Assembly: GCA_016744015.1 (NCBI GenBank)
Contig: JADGFD010000002.1
Location: 307,610-371,609 of the forward strand
DNA length: 64,000 nucleotides
Direction: 5' to 3'
DNA from: Paracoccaceae bacterium
Lineage (GTDB): Bacteria; Pseudomonadota; Alphaproteobacteria; Rhodobacterales; Rhodobacteraceae
The notes under the pieces were generated by a model. The model saw nothing but the letters and a program-made list of their open reading frames with translations. It was not told where the DNA came from and searched no databases. Shown here in pieces: positions 55,154 through 64,000 of this stretch; position 1 is the stretch's first letter, and every line of letters starts with the position of its first letter. Both the position numbers and the translations under genes were made by a program.

Positions 55154-57311
55154 AATCAATGCTGACTTCCTAAACAACTCCGCGCCAGCGCCCGTTGCGC
55201 TACAGGCCGAAGGCCCCGCGCGGTTTATCAATCGCGAACTTTCGTGGCTGGCCTTTAACTGGCGCGTGCTGGAAGAGGCCGCCAACCCCCGCGTGCCGCT
55301 TTTGGAGCGGGTCCGGTTTTTGGCGATTTCTGCCACCAATCTCGACGAATTCATCACCGTGCGCGTGGCCGGTTTGCGGGAAATGTGCCACGAAGGCATT
55401 GGCGGAATATCGGCAGACGGCCTAACCCCGCAGCAACAGCTTGAAAAGATTAATGAAGACGTGCGGGACCTGATGGCGCGGCAGCAAGCCACATGGGTGA
55501 GCTTACGTGCAGGCCTGAAAGAAGAAGGCATTCTTATTTTGGGCACAGAGGATGTAACACCTGAGGACCAAGAAGCCCTTTCGCGGACTTTTTTGGAGCA
55601 GGTCTTTCCTATTCTCACGCCCATTGCACTTGATCCCGCGCACCCGTTTCCCTTCATTGGCTCCGGCGGCTTTGCTCTTGCCTTACAATTGCGCCGCAAG
55701 GGGGATACCCCCAAGCTCACCGCGCTTTTACCAGTGCCCGCACAAATTCCGCGGTTTTACCAGTTGGCCGATAGTGAAAGCGGCGCGCTTCGCTTCTTGC
55801 CGCTTGAAGCGCTGCTGGAGATGTTTATTTCCCAGCTTTTTCCGGGCTATGAGCTGCGTGGGCGCTGCGCGTTTCGGGTGCTGCGGGATAGTGATTTGGA
55901 GGTCGAGGACGAAGCCGAGGACCTCGTGCGCGAGTTTGAAACGGCCTTGAAGCGGCGAAAGCGTGGTAAGGTTATTCGGATGAATATTTCGGTGGGGGCT
56001 CCTTCTGAGCTGCGCAAAACCATTTTGCGGGAAACCGGCGCGATGCCGGATGAAGTAATCGAATCCGAAGGGCTGATCGGCTTTGACGACCTTTCCGAGC
56101 TTATTCTGCCCGAACGGCCAGAGCTGCTTTGGCCACCGTTTACGCCGCGCGTGCCGGAGCGCGTGCTCGATAACGGCGGTGATATTTTTGCGGCCATTCG
56201 CAAAAAAGACATGCTGCTGCACCACCCCTATGAAACCTTCAACACGGTGGTAGAATTCCTGCAACAAGCCGCGCGAGACCGTGATGTGATCGCCATTAAG
56301 CAAACGCTTTACCGCACTAGCCGCGATAGCCCGATTGTGGCGGCGCTGTGCGAAGCGGCGGAGGCGGGCAAATCTGTGACCGCCGTGGTGGAGCTGAAAG
56401 CACGGTTTGATGAAGCCGCGAATATCCGGCTTTCCCGCACGTTGGAGCGGGCAGGGGCCACGGTGGTGTATGGGTTTATTGACTGGAAAACCCATGCCAA
56501 AATCTCGACGGTCGTGCGGCGGGAGGGCAAAAAGCTGGCGACCTATACCCATTTTGGCACGGGCAATTACCATCCGGTAACCGCCAGTTTTTACACTGAC
56601 CTTTCGCTTTTTACCTGCGATAAAGCGCTCGGGCGGGATGCCGCGAAGGTGTTTAACTATGTGTCTGGTTATGCCCAGCCCGAAGGGCTAGAGGCGCTCG
56701 CGGTTGCGCCGCTTTCTTTGAAATCCACTCTCCTTGACGGGATCAATGCCGAGATGGCGCATGCAAAGGCTGGTAAGCCCGCCGCCATTTGGGCCAAGAT
56801 GAACTCGCTTACCGAAACTAAAGTGATTGATGCGCTTTATCGCGCCTCGCATGCGGGCGTAAAGGTGGACCTCGTGGTGCGCGGCATTTGCGGGTTGCGG
56901 CCCGGTGTTAAGGGCCTTTCTGAAAATATTCGGGTAAAATCTGTGATCGGCCGTTTTTTGGAGCATTCACGCATTGTTTGTTTTGGCAATGGCGAGGGGC
57001 TGCCCAGCCCCAAAGCCAATGTTTATATTTCCAGCGCCGACTGGATGGGGCGGAACCTGAACTGGCGAGTGGAGAGCCTTGTGCCCATTAAAAACAAAAC
57101 CGTGCATGCGCAAATAATCGAGCAAATCATGGCGGCCAATATGGCCGATACCGCCCAAAGCTGGGTGCTTACGGGGGACGGTCAATACCACCGGCACCAA
57201 GGCAAAAAACTGTTTTCTTGCCACCGTTTTTTCATGGAAAACCCGTCACTTTCTGGCCGTGGGGCCGCTGGCGCAAAAGATGCTCCGAGGTTAACGCATG
57301 AACATGATTAA
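55146..57311 (+). CDS. ppk: Polyphosphate kinase 1
   Basis: Makes polyphosphate from ATP. 721 residues from the ATG at 55146; a frame open to 55044 lies inside hda. Motifs 'FINRELSWLAFNWRVLEEA', 'LLHHPYETFNTVVEFLQQAA', 'AGATVVYGFIDWKTHAKIST' (His of the phosphohistidine site) and 'YTHFGTGNYHPVTASFYTDL'. The exopolyphosphatase gene follows and overlaps by 14 bp, so synthesis and breakdown are encoded together. Confidence 0.96.
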   Translation: MPEINADFLNNSAPAPVALQAEGPARFINRELSWLAFNWRVLEEAANPRVPLLERVRFLAISATNLDEFITVRVAGLREMCHEGIGGISADGLTPQQQLEKINEDVRDLMARQQATWVSLRAGLKEEGILILGTEDVTPEDQEALSRTFLEQVFPILTPIALDPAHPFPFIGSGGFALALQLRRKGDTPKLTALLPVPAQIPRFYQLADSESGALRFLPLEALLEMFISQLFPGYELRGRCAFRVLRDSDLEVEDEAEDLVREFETALKRRKRGKVIRMNISVGAPSELRKTILRETGAMPDEVIESEGLIGFDDLSELILPERPELLWPPFTPRVPERVLDNGGDIFAAIRKKDMLLHHPYETFNTVVEFLQQAARDRDVIAIKQTLYRTSRDSPIVAALCEAAEAGKSVTAVVELKARFDEAANIRLSRTLERAGATVVYGFIDWKTHAKISTVVRREGKKLATYTHFGTGNYHPVTASFYTDLSLFTCDKALGRDAAKVFNYVSGYAQPEGLEALAVAPLSLKSTLLDGINAEMAHAKAGKPAAIWAKMNSLTETKVIDALYRASHAGVKVDLVVRGICGLRPGVKGLSENIRVKSVIGRFLEHSRIVCFGNGEGLPSPKANVYISSADWMGRNLNWRVESLVPIKNKTVHAQIIEQIMAANMADTAQSWVLTGDGQYHRHQGKKLFSCHRFFMENPSLSGRGAAGAKDAPRLTHEHD

Positions 57312-58758
57312 GCAGGATTATCAACGCGTTGGCGTGATTGATGTTGGCTCTAATTCGGTGCGGCTTGTGGTTTTTGACGGGGTTGCACGCTCGCCTGCTT
57401 ACTTTTTTAATGAAAAGGTGCTGTGCGGGCTGGGCATTGGGCTGGCGCAGAGTGGCGTGCTTTCGTCTGATGGCCGCGTGCGCGCCCTTGCTGCGATCAA
57501 GCGGTTTGCGTTGCTGCTGGCGCATATGGATGTGGAAATGGTGAGCACCGTGGCCACGGCGGCGGTGCGTGAAGCGACCGACGGGCCGGAATTTTGCGCT
57601 GAAGTGCTGGCAGAAACCGGCATCGCGCTTTACGTGGCTAGTGGTGAAGAGGAAGCACGGCTTTCAGCGCAAGGCGTGCTGCTCGGTTGGCCGGAGGCGG
57701 ACGGGCTGGTTTGCGATATCGGCGGGGCTTCTATGGAGCTGGCGCGGCTAAAAAGCGGGCTGGTGGGGCAGCGGGCGACCTCCCCCTTGGGGCCGCTAAA
57801 GCTGGCAGATTTTGAAGGGGATATGGAAGCGCATATCCGTGAAACCGTGGCCACGATCATGCAGGCGGTGCAAGCGGCTGAAGGCCAGCGCATGTTTTTG
57901 GTTGGTGGCTCATGGCGCGCCATTGCGCGTCTGGATATGGCGCGGCGGGGATACCCGCTGCATGTGCTGCACGAATACAAAATGAGCGCTGAACAGATGA
58001 TTGAAACGGCGGCTTGGGCGGCGGCGCAAGCGCCGGAAAAGCTAAGCGAAATCACCGAAACTTCGATGGCGCGGCTCAAACTGGTGCCGCTGGCTGCACA
58101 GGTGATGCAAGGGTTGATTGAGGTGTTGAAACCTTCCGAGATTGCGATTTCGAGCTATGGGATTCGGGAAGGTATGCTTTTTGAGGCGATGCCGCCTGCT
58201 ATGCGCGGGCTGGACCCGCTGATAGAATCTTGCCGATACATGGAAGCCACAAATGCCCGCTTTCCGGGCTTTGGCGATGCGCTTTATGACTGGCTGAAAA
58301 ACCTGTTTTCAGAGGTGGATCCGCGCTTATTGCGCGCGGCTTGTTTGCTGCATGATACAACATGGCGGGCGCACCCAGATTACCGCGCAGATATGTGTTT
58401 TGAAACCGTGACGCGGGCCAATTTGGGCGCGATCGACCATGAGGGCAGGCTTTTTCTAGCTTGGGCTATCCGCAGCCGGTATGATTCTGGTAAAAGTGAA
58501 ATAGGTGCGACGCTGGCGCTTTTGCCCGAGGTTAAAATCGAAACGGCGCGCCGCCTTGGCTTGGCCATGCGGTTGGGGGCCATGGTTTCTGGTGCGCAAG
58601 CGGTGATGCTGCAAAACACCGAGCTGGCGATTGAAGATAGCGTGCTGCGGCTTACTTTGAGCGGGAATGCCAAAGCCCTAATGGGGGAGGTTTTGGAGAA
58701 GCGGTTTCAAAATCTTGCTAAAGCCTTGGCACTCGCACCTGTTCTTGACCTTCGGTAG
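57298..58758 (+). CDS. ppx: Ppx/GppA family exopolyphosphatase
   Basis: Removes terminal phosphate from polyphosphate and/or pppGpp. 486 residues. ASKHA-fold motifs 'VGVIDVGSNSVRLVVFDGVA' and 'GLVCDIGGASMELARLKSG'. The C-terminal part is HD-like ('RLLRAACLLHDTTWRAHPDY'). Starts inside the end of ppk with GAGG just upstream. Ppx and GppA functions cannot be separated by eye; the ppk linkage favours Ppx. Confidence 0.92.
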   Translation: MNMIKQDYQRVGVIDVGSNSVRLVVFDGVARSPAYFFNEKVLCGLGIGLAQSGVLSSDGRVRALAAIKRFALLLAHMDVEMVSTVATAAVREATDGPEFCAEVLAETGIALYVASGEEEARLSAQGVLLGWPEADGLVCDIGGASMELARLKSGLVGQRATSPLGPLKLADFEGDMEAHIRETVATIMQAVQAAEGQRMFLVGGSWRAIARLDMARRGYPLHVLHEYKMSAEQMIETAAWAAAQAPEKLSEITETSMARLKLVPLAAQVMQGLIEVLKPSEIAISSYGIREGMLFEAMPPAMRGLDPLIESCRYMEATNARFPGFGDALYDWLKNLFSEVDPRLLRAACLLHDTTWRAHPDYRADMCFETVTRANLGAIDHEGRLFLAWAIRSRYDSGKSEIGATLALLPEVKIETARRLGLAMRLGAMVSGAQAVMLQNTELAIEDSVLRLTLSGNAKALMGEVLEKRFQNLAKALALAPVLDLR

Positions 58759-58832
58759 CGGCGCGTCTGGCGTTTGTTTGCTTGGCAAGGTTTTACGCGC
58801 GCCGCGCTGCGACCATTGCGCTTGTGTCGACA
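58755..58832 (-). repeat. Intergenic repeat family B, copy B3 (inverted)
   Basis: On the plus strand GCGGCGCG (58758-58765) pairs with CGCGCCGC (58798-58805), enclosing TTGC-TTG-GCAA (58778-58788), and the flank ends 'gcgcttgtgtcgacac', the reverse of the 'ccacaagcgc' flank of B2. It begins at the ppx stop codon. Confidence 0.6.
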
Positions 58833-58842
58833 CAATAAAAAA

Positions 58843-58872
58843 CGGCCCGCATACACGAGCCGCTTTCTATTT
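58843..58872 (+). terminator. Possible ppx operon terminator
   Basis: CGGC (58843-58846) and GCCG (58859-58862), extendable with flanking A/T pairs, followed by the T-rich CTTTCTATTTTT. The stem is short, but the T-run fits a rightward terminator. Confidence 0.4.
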
Positions 58873-59092
58873 TTCCCTGAGGCTTGAGCCAGCTATTAAT
58901 GCGGCGGTCAAACAACCTAGACCACGGGGATTGCCGATTGATTGTTTGGCAACCATCTCTCATGATCTGGGCGATTATTAGCGCATGGCAGTCGATTCTG
59001 CAAAGGAAAACTGCGACAATTTGGAACTCTTCGTTGCGCGCGGCTATGGCTTAGCCTAAACCATAGAAAACCAGTTAACCGGAGTGCCTTTC
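58873..59092. other. Intergenic region before proS
   Basis: With B3 and the terminator this completes a 334-bp gap between ppx and proS. Small inverted repeats are present, for example CTATGG (59044-59049) with CCATAG (59061-59066), 27 bp before the proS start. No gene and no clear promoter boxes are seen. Confidence 0.4.
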
Positions 59093-60430
59093 ATGCGCCT
59101 TTCTCGCTATTTCCTGCCTGTTCTTAAGGATAACCCCGCTGACGCAGCGATTGCGAGCCATCGGTTGATGCTGCGGGCGGGGATGATCCGCCAAAGCGCT
59201 GCCGGGATTTATAGCTGGCTGCCGCTTGGTTTTAAGGTGCTGCGCACGCTGGAGAATATTGTGCATGAGGAGCAACAGCGCGCGGGGCATATTCCGATGC
59301 TGATGCCGACCCTGCAAACCGCTGACTTGTGGCGCGAATCTGGCCGCTATGACGATTATGGCGAGGAGATGCTGCGGATTAAGGATCGCCATGGGCGGGA
59401 CCTGCTTTATGGCCCAACAAATGAAGAGCTGATTACGGACATCTTCCGCAATTCTGTGAACTCCTATAAAGAGTTGCCGCTGACGCTTTACCACATCCAG
59501 TGGAAGTTTCGCGACGAGCGCCGGCCACGCTTTGGCGTAATGCGCGGGCGTGAGTTTCTTATGAAAGACGGCTATAATTTTGACGTTGATAAGGCGGCGG
59601 CACTGCACGCTTATAACCGCCACATGGTGAGCTACCTGCGCACCTATGAGCGCATGGGACTGAAGGCGATTCCGATGCAGGCTGACACGGGGCCTATTGG
59701 TGGCGAGTATAGTCACGAGTTCCTTGTATTGGCTGATACAGGTGAATCGGAGGTGTTTTATGATAGTGCCGTGACGGACCTTTCGTTGGGCGACCGTCAG
59801 GTAGATTTTGACAACGTGGAACAGTGCCAAGGCATTTTTGACGAGTTCACGACGCCCTACGCCCGAACAGATGAAACCCATGATGAAGCGATGTTTACCG
59901 AGGTGCCAGCTGAGCGGCAACGCACGGCGCGGGGCATTGAAGTGGGGCAGCTATTCTATTTTGGCACCAAGTATTCCAAGGCAATGAATGCGGCAGTGAG
60001 CAGCCCTGAGGGCAAAGAAGTGCCTGTGCATATGGGCAGCCATGGCATTGGTGTTTCGCGTCTGATTGGCGCGCTGATTGAGGCGAACCATGATGATAAA
60101 GGCATTGTCTGGCCCGAAAGCGTAGCGCCATTTAAGGTTGGCATTGTCAACCTCAAGCAAGGCGGCGAAGCCACCGACCCTGTGTGCGAAATGCTTTACC
60201 AAGGGTTGCAGCTTTGCGGGCTTGAGCCGCTTTATGATGACCGGGACGAGCGCGCAGGCGCAAAATTTGCAACTATGGACCTGATCGGCTGCCCTTGGCG
60301 GATAACCGTTGGGCCGAGAGGACTGAAAAACGGTGTGGTGGAGTTGACGAATAGGCGCACGGGGGAAAGTGAAGAAATGTCTCCCGAGGCGGCGCTAGAC
60401 CGTTGCACACAAGTATATAACGCGGTGTAA
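59093..60430 (+). CDS. proS: Prolyl-tRNA synthetase (short alphaproteobacterial form)
   Basis: Class II synthetase, 445 residues from the ATG at 59093 (GGAG eight bases upstream; an in-frame GTG at 59084 overlaps that site). Motif 1-2 regions '[20 protein letters not shown]' and '[20 protein letters not shown]', motif 3 '[19 protein letters not shown]'. The length and direct passage from the catalytic to the anticodon-binding domain show that the INS editing domain is missing, as is usual in alphaproteobacteria; a separate editing factor would be needed. Confidence 0.97.
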   Translation: MRLSRYFLPVLKDNPADAAIASHRLMLRAGMIRQSAAGIYSWLPLGFKVLRTLENIVHEEQQRAGHIPMLMPTLQTADLWRESGRYDDYGEEMLRIKDRHGRDLLYGPTNEELITDIFRNSVNSYKELPLTLYHIQWKFRDERRPRFGVMRGREFLMKDGYNFDVDKAAALHAYNRHMVSYLRTYERMGLKAIPMQADTGPIGGEYSHEFLVLADTGESEVFYDSAVTDLSLGDRQVDFDNVEQCQGIFDEFTTPYARTDETHDEAMFTEVPAERQRTARGIEVGQLFYFGTKYSKAMNAAVSSPEGKEVPVHMGSHGIGVSRLIGALIEANHDDKGIVWPESVAPFKVGIVNLKQGGEATDPVCEMLYQGLQLCGLEPLYDDRDERAGAKFATMDLIGCPWRITVGPRGLKNGVVELTNRRTGESEEMSPEAALDRCTQVYNAV

Positions 60431-60434
60431 GCTC

Positions 60435-61709
60435 TTGGATACGCGCCCTTTTTCAAAATTCGAATGGACGATTGCGTGGCGTTACTTGCGGGCGCGGCGC
60501 AAAGAGGGCGGCATTTCGGTGATCGCGTGGTATGCGCTGATTGGCGTTATGCTGGGGGTGGCGGCACTGATTGTGGTGCAGGCGGTTATGATCGGTTTTC
60601 GGGAGGAATTTACCGACCGGATTTTGGGGGTAAATGCGCATATCACTGTGTATTCGGCGGATTATGATTTAGCGAATAATCGCAGCCGTAGCATCGAGAA
60701 TTTTGCAGACATGGCGGCGGCAGTGGCGAGTGTGCCGGGGGTTTCCCGCGCGGCACCGATTATTAAGGCGCAAGTGATGGCCTCAGCCAACGGGCAGAAT
60801 TCCGGCGTGCAGATTTATGGAGAAACGTTGGCAGACATTAAAAACCTGCCGCTTATTGCCAATCCCGAGAGCTTTCGGGGTGATATTGAGCAATATGAAG
60901 ACGGCGTTGCCATCGGTGATGGCATTGCACGCGCGCTCAACCTAAGGGTGGGCGATTTCATCCAGCTAATTTCGCCTGACGGGGCGGTTACGCCCTTTGG
61001 CACAACGCCGAGAATTAACGATTATCAGGTGATGTATATCTTTAAAGTCGGGCGGTCAGATATTGACCGGACGCGCGTATATATGCCCTTTGTGGAAGCG
61101 CAAAGTTTCTTTAATCGCGAAGGATTTGCGGATGAAATTGAAGTTTTTGTGGATGATCCGCAAGCCGTAGACGAGCTGCGCGAGCCGATACGCGCGGCGA
61201 CAGATGGGCAGATCATTTGGTCTTGGCGGGATGCCAATGGGGCCTTTTTGGCGGCCCTAGATACCGAGCGGCGGGTGATGTTTATCATTCTATCATTGGT
61301 TGTTTTAATCGCCGCCATGAATATTATTTCAGGCCTTGTGATGCTGGTTAAAAATAAGGGCCGCGACATTGGTATTTTGCGCACAATGGGGCTGACGCAG
61401 GGCAGCATTATGCGGATATTCTTTATTTGTGGCTCGCTTATTGGTATTATCGGCACGCTGATGGGGCTGGCACTGGGCACATCCTTTGCTTATTTCATCG
61501 CCGATTTGCAACACTTTTTAGAGTGGGCCTCAGGCAACCAGCTTTGGAACCCCGAGATAAAATACCTCACTGAAATTCCGGCACGCTTACGCTGGGAAGA
61601 TGTGCTGGCGACGGTGGTGATTTCACTTGGGTTAAGCCTGACCATCACTATTATTCCGGCCCGAAATGCGGCCAAACTTTCCCCGGTGGAGGCGCTGCGC
61701 TATGAGTAA
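60435..61709 (+). CDS. lolC: Lipoprotein-releasing ABC transporter permease (LolC/LolE)
   Basis: 424 residues: one N-terminal span ('VIAWYALIGVMLGVAALIVV'), a large periplasmic MacB-like domain, and three C-terminal FtsX spans ('MFIILSLVVLIAAMNIISGL' onward). It transfers mature lipoproteins from the inner membrane to LolA. A single permease gene next to lolD suggests a homodimeric LolF-like complex, as in many alphaproteobacteria. Start is TTG at 60435, 4 bp after proS, with a poor ribosome-binding site, so coupling to proS translation is likely. Confidence 0.92.
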   Translation: MDTRPFSKFEWTIAWRYLRARRKEGGISVIAWYALIGVMLGVAALIVVQAVMIGFREEFTDRILGVNAHITVYSADYDLANNRSRSIENFADMAAAVASVPGVSRAAPIIKAQVMASANGQNSGVQIYGETLADIKNLPLIANPESFRGDIEQYEDGVAIGDGIARALNLRVGDFIQLISPDGAVTPFGTTPRINDYQVMYIFKVGRSDIDRTRVYMPFVEAQSFFNREGFADEIEVFVDDPQAVDELREPIRAATDGQIIWSWRDANGAFLAALDTERRVMFIILSLVVLIAAMNIISGLVMLVKNKGRDIGILRTMGLTQGSIMRIFFICGSLIGIIGTLMGLALGTSFAYFIADLQHFLEWASGNQLWNPEIKYLTEIPARLRWEDVLATVVISLGLSLTITIIPARNAAKLSPVEALRYE

Positions 61710-62382
61710 TGTGCTGGAATTGAAGGGGCTTACAAAAACCTATTTCGAGGGGAAGCCTAACGAGATAAAGGTGCTAAATGGTGCAGATTTATCGCTAAAA
61801 GCCGGTGAGGTTGTAGGGCTGATTGCGCCTTCCGGGGCGGGTAAATCAACGCTTTTGCAAATCGCAGGGCTGTTAGATAACCCAACCTCGGGACAGGTGA
61901 TGATCGCGGGGAAAGCGGCTGAAAAGGCCAAGGATAAGGAGCGCACACGGCTGCGGCGGGAGCAGGTTGGCTTTATTTACCAGTTTCACCACCTGCTGCC
62001 AGAGTTTAGCGCAGAAGAAAATATTGCCCTGCCTCAACAGGCCAACGGGGTGAGTAAAGCGGATGCAATGGCACGGGCGCGGATGCTGCTTGATAGGGTC
62101 GGGCTTGCAAAACGTTATGACCACCGTCCTGCCGAGCTTTCAGGCGGGGAGCAGCAGCGGGTGGCTTTTTGCCGGGCGCTAGCCAACGGGCCTTCGCTTT
62201 TGCTGGCGGATGAGCCAACGGGGAACCTTGACCCTGAAACCTCGGAAACGGTGTTTTCGGTGCTGATGGAGCTGGTGCGAGAAACGGAGCTTTCGGCGCT
62301 GATCGCCACGCATAACCATGATCTTGCGGCACGGATGGACCGCGTGGTGCAGCTGTCTGGCGGCAAAATCGAAACGGTTTAG
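61702..62382 (+). CDS. lolD: Lipoprotein-releasing ABC transporter ATPase
   Basis: 226 residues from the ATG at 61702, overlapping lolC by 8 bp. Walker A 'IAPSGAGKSTLLQIAGLLD', signature 'LSGGEQQRVAFCRALAN', Walker B 'SLLLADEPTGNLDPETSE' and H-loop 'IATHNHDLA' are intact. The MacB/LolD subfamily is indicated by 'GFIYQFHHLLPEFSAEENI'. Confidence 0.96.
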   Translation: MSNVLELKGLTKTYFEGKPNEIKVLNGADLSLKAGEVVGLIAPSGAGKSTLLQIAGLLDNPTSGQVMIAGKAAEKAKDKERTRLRREQVGFIYQFHHLLPEFSAEENIALPQQANGVSKADAMARARMLLDRVGLAKRYDHRPAELSGGEQQRVAFCRALANGPSLLLADEPTGNLDPETSETVFSVLMELVRETELSALIATHNHDLAARMDRVVQLSGGKIETV

Positions 62383-62384
62383 CG

Positions 62385-63581
62385 TTACTTGGCCCCAAGC
62401 CCGCGTTTCATAAGCTCGTTGCGTAGCGGCTTGATGCCATGCAAGTATTTCAGGCCAGTGCGGCGAAGGTCTTTCAGAAATGGTGTTCCTGCCATCGAAG
62501 CACGGTTGAGCAGATCAACCCCTGCAATGCGCGCGGCCATATCGGGCCAGCGGGCACGGTGATATTTTTGTAAAAGCGCAGGCGCGCCAATATCTTTGCC
62601 GCCATCGCGGGCCTCAATCACCAAGGTTTTGAGCTGGCGAAGGTCGGCGAGGCTCATATTAAGCCCTTGGGCCCCGATGGGCGGAATCACATGGGCCGCC
62701 TCGGCAAGCAGGGCTGTGCGGGGGCCGTTCAGGCGCTCGGCGCGCTGTGCGATAATGGGCCATAGGGCGCGCTGGCTGATAATCTCAATAGCGCCCAAGC
62801 TGCCGCAGGCGCGCTCAGTGAGGGCCTTGTTAAAATCCGCATTACTCATAGCAAAAAGCTCGGCGGCGCGAGGGCCACGCTCCATCCAGACAACCGCGGA
62901 TTTATACAGGTCTTCCAGCGGCACAAGGGTAAATGGCCCGCCAGAGCGATGAATTTCAGTAGAGATATTTTGGTGCGGCTCAGTATGGGAGATGTTGAAA
63001 ACGATGGCTTTTTGGCCATAGCGCCAGGTTTTTACATCAATGCCCAGCTGCTCGCGCAGCGGAGAATTTCGGCCATCAGCCGCAATAACCAGCTTGGCAG
63101 AAACCTGATCCCCACTCGCGAGTTGCACCAATGCGCCCGAGCTTCGTGGGGTTATTTTGCCTACGGATTCCGGGGCGAGCAGCTGGAAATTGGGGAGCTT
63201 CGCAAGGAAAGACAGCATCTTTTCGCGGAGCAGCGTATTAGGAAGATTATAGCCAAACGCGGGGAGGGAAAGATCAGCCGCCAAAAAATCGGCCTGCTCA
63301 CGAATTACGCCGGCCTCACCGCCCGCATCAAGAATGCGCATGGTGGAAAGCGGTGCGGCATGGGAGGAAAGCTCGGCCCAGAGGCCAGATTCGGAAAGCA
63401 GCTCGACGGCGGGGAGCAGAAAGGCCGTCGAACGTAAATCAGCGCCCTTTTGGCTGGCGTCGGTGATGGGGGGAATCGGGTCAACGCAGAGGGTTTCAAA
63501 GCCTGCTGCGGCAAAGGTGCAGGCCGCCGAAAGCCCCGCCACGCCGCCCCCCGCGATCAGAATATCACATGAAATGCGCAA
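62385..63581 (-). CDS. UbiH/UbiF-family FAD-dependent hydroxylase
   Basis: 398 residues from a TTG at 63581 with GAGG six bases upstream; an open frame up to 63668 lies inside the neighbouring gene and lacks family similarity. FAD-binding 'DILIAGGGVAGLSAACTFAA', 'VIAADGRNSPLREQLG' and 'TALLAEAAHVIPPIGAQGLN', the motif set of ubiquinone-ring hydroxylases. Which ring position it modifies cannot be told. Convergent with lolD, 2 bp apart. Confidence 0.88.
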   Translation of the reverse strand: MRISCDILIAGGGVAGLSAACTFAAAGFETLCVDPIPPITDASQKGADLRSTAFLLPAVELLSESGLWAELSSHAAPLSTMRILDAGGEAGVIREQADFLAADLSLPAFGYNLPNTLLREKMLSFLAKLPNFQLLAPESVGKITPRSSGALVQLASGDQVSAKLVIAADGRNSPLREQLGIDVKTWRYGQKAIVFNISHTEPHQNISTEIHRSGGPFTLVPLEDLYKSAVVWMERGPRAAELFAMSNADFNKALTERACGSLGAIEIISQRALWPIIAQRAERLNGPRTALLAEAAHVIPPIGAQGLNMSLADLRQLKTLVIEARDGGKDIGAPALLQKYHRARWPDMAARIAGVDLLNRASMAGTPFLKDLRRTGLKYLHGIKPLRNELMKRGLGAK

Positions 63582-64000
63582 TGGGGGCCTCGTGGAGTTG
63601 TTGCAGGAACGCGGTAAGATCATCAGGGTGATGATGAATATGCGCCGCGTGCTTTTTAGAGCCAACAAGCACGGTCTTTAATCCAAGCGCATGCGGGGTT
63701 GCTAGGTTACGCGGGTCATCCTCAAACATGGCGGCTTTGGCATGGTTAAGCTTGGCCTTGGTAAAAACGGTCTCAAAGGCCTGCGAAGCGGGTTTACAGA
63801 TAAAATCTGCGTCGTCTATGCCGTAATGGAATTCAAAAACATCATGAATACCAATGGCTTGAGTTGCTTTTTTAGCATAACTTTGGGAGCCATTGGTAAA
63901 CACAATTTTACGGCCGGGAAGGGCAGAAATGGCATCTCGCAAAGCGAGGTTTGGCTTAAGCACCGAAAAATCTATTTGCTGCACTTCATCGAGATATTCG
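63565..64000 (-). CDS. Pyrimidine 5'-nucleotidase, HAD family (partial)
   Basis: The frame is open to the right edge, so the N-terminus with the catalytic Asp lies outside. The visible 144 residues hold HAD motif II 'RKIVFTNGSQSYAKKATQAI', 'YGIDDADFICKPASQAFETV' and motif IV 'AAMFEDDPRNLATPHALGLK', typical of the SDT1/pyrimidine nucleotidase group. Its last 17 bp overlap the start of the Ubi-type hydroxylase gene. Confidence 0.86.
   Translation of the reverse strand, partial: EYLDEVQQIDFSVLKPNLALRDAISALPGRKIVFTNGSQSYAKKATQAIGIHDVFEFHYGIDDADFICKPASQAFETVFTKAKLNHAKAAMFEDDPRNLATPHALGLKTVLVGSKKHAAHIHHHPDDLTAFLQQLHEAPIAHFM

Noticed and set aside
58715..58981. Small frame running from the ppx end across repeat B3
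   Set aside because: Overlaps the end of ppx and a repeat, with no start signal and low-complexity translation.

Overview
The window reads as a chromosomal segment of an alphaproteobacterium, most likely in or near the Rhodobacterales. This rests on gene families and gene order (ispG-prfA-prmC-DUF4167; lptF-lptG-lptD-surA-rsmA diverging from pepA-holC; mreBCD-mrdA-rodA next to leuA; hom-glpX-recJ; hda-ppk-ppx; proS-lolC-lolD) and was not confirmed by any search. Nearly all of it is core housekeeping DNA. I see no prophage, insertion sequence, CRISPR array, secretion cluster or integrase.

Layout. 1-4.5 kb: end of a RodZ-like gene, then ispG, a DUF1499 gene, prfA, prmC and a DUF4167 gene. 4.8-13.2 kb: a leftward LPS-export and outer-membrane biogenesis operon (lptF, lptG, lptD, surA, rsmA; pdxA is absent from its usual slot) diverging from pepA-holC. 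13.4-23 kb: fused 5-oxoprolinase-type hydantoinase, TerB/J-domain protein, EEP nuclease/phosphatase, an unrecognised helical protein, oligoendopeptidase F and a GhrA-type dehydrogenase. 23-30.6 kb: rod-shape operon mreB-mreC-mreD-mrdA-rodA, then leuA with a leucine-rich leader peptide and alternative hairpins. 30.9-35.4 kb: secreted 19-repeat MORN protein, gltX, LysM and rhodanese proteins. 35.7-39.5 kb: molybdenum hydroxylase operon (M-S-L) with its own MoaD/ThiS-like gene. 39.5-46.6 kb: membrane gene, tRNA-Glu, a broken tauE remnant, aroQ, recJ, glpX, hom and an RraB-like gene. 46.7-50.9 kb: lipoprotein, phaC, a TetR regulator with an operator-like palindrome in its promoter, a small beta-barrel protein and a HAD phosphatase. 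51-64 kb: glyA, nadK, an AI-2E family permease, hda, ppk, ppx, proS, lolC, lolD, a Ubi-type FAD hydroxylase and the end of a pyrimidine 5'-nucleotidase.

The most interesting signals are non-coding. (1) Upstream of leuA lies a 26-codon reading frame ending in a run of Leu codons. Those codons are perfectly complementary to the leuA ribosome-binding site, and two further stems cross each other. This looks like a translational, ribosome-stalling leucine switch, possibly made from a leaderless mRNA. (2) Two families of GC-rich, hairpin-forming intergenic repeats (here called A and B) recur in the window. Two A copies show a compensated base-pair change in a TTTA-loop hairpin, so the structure seems to be kept. 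A copies tend to sit just beyond stop codons. (3) A TauE/SafE permease gene is truncated and frameshifted in homopolymer runs.
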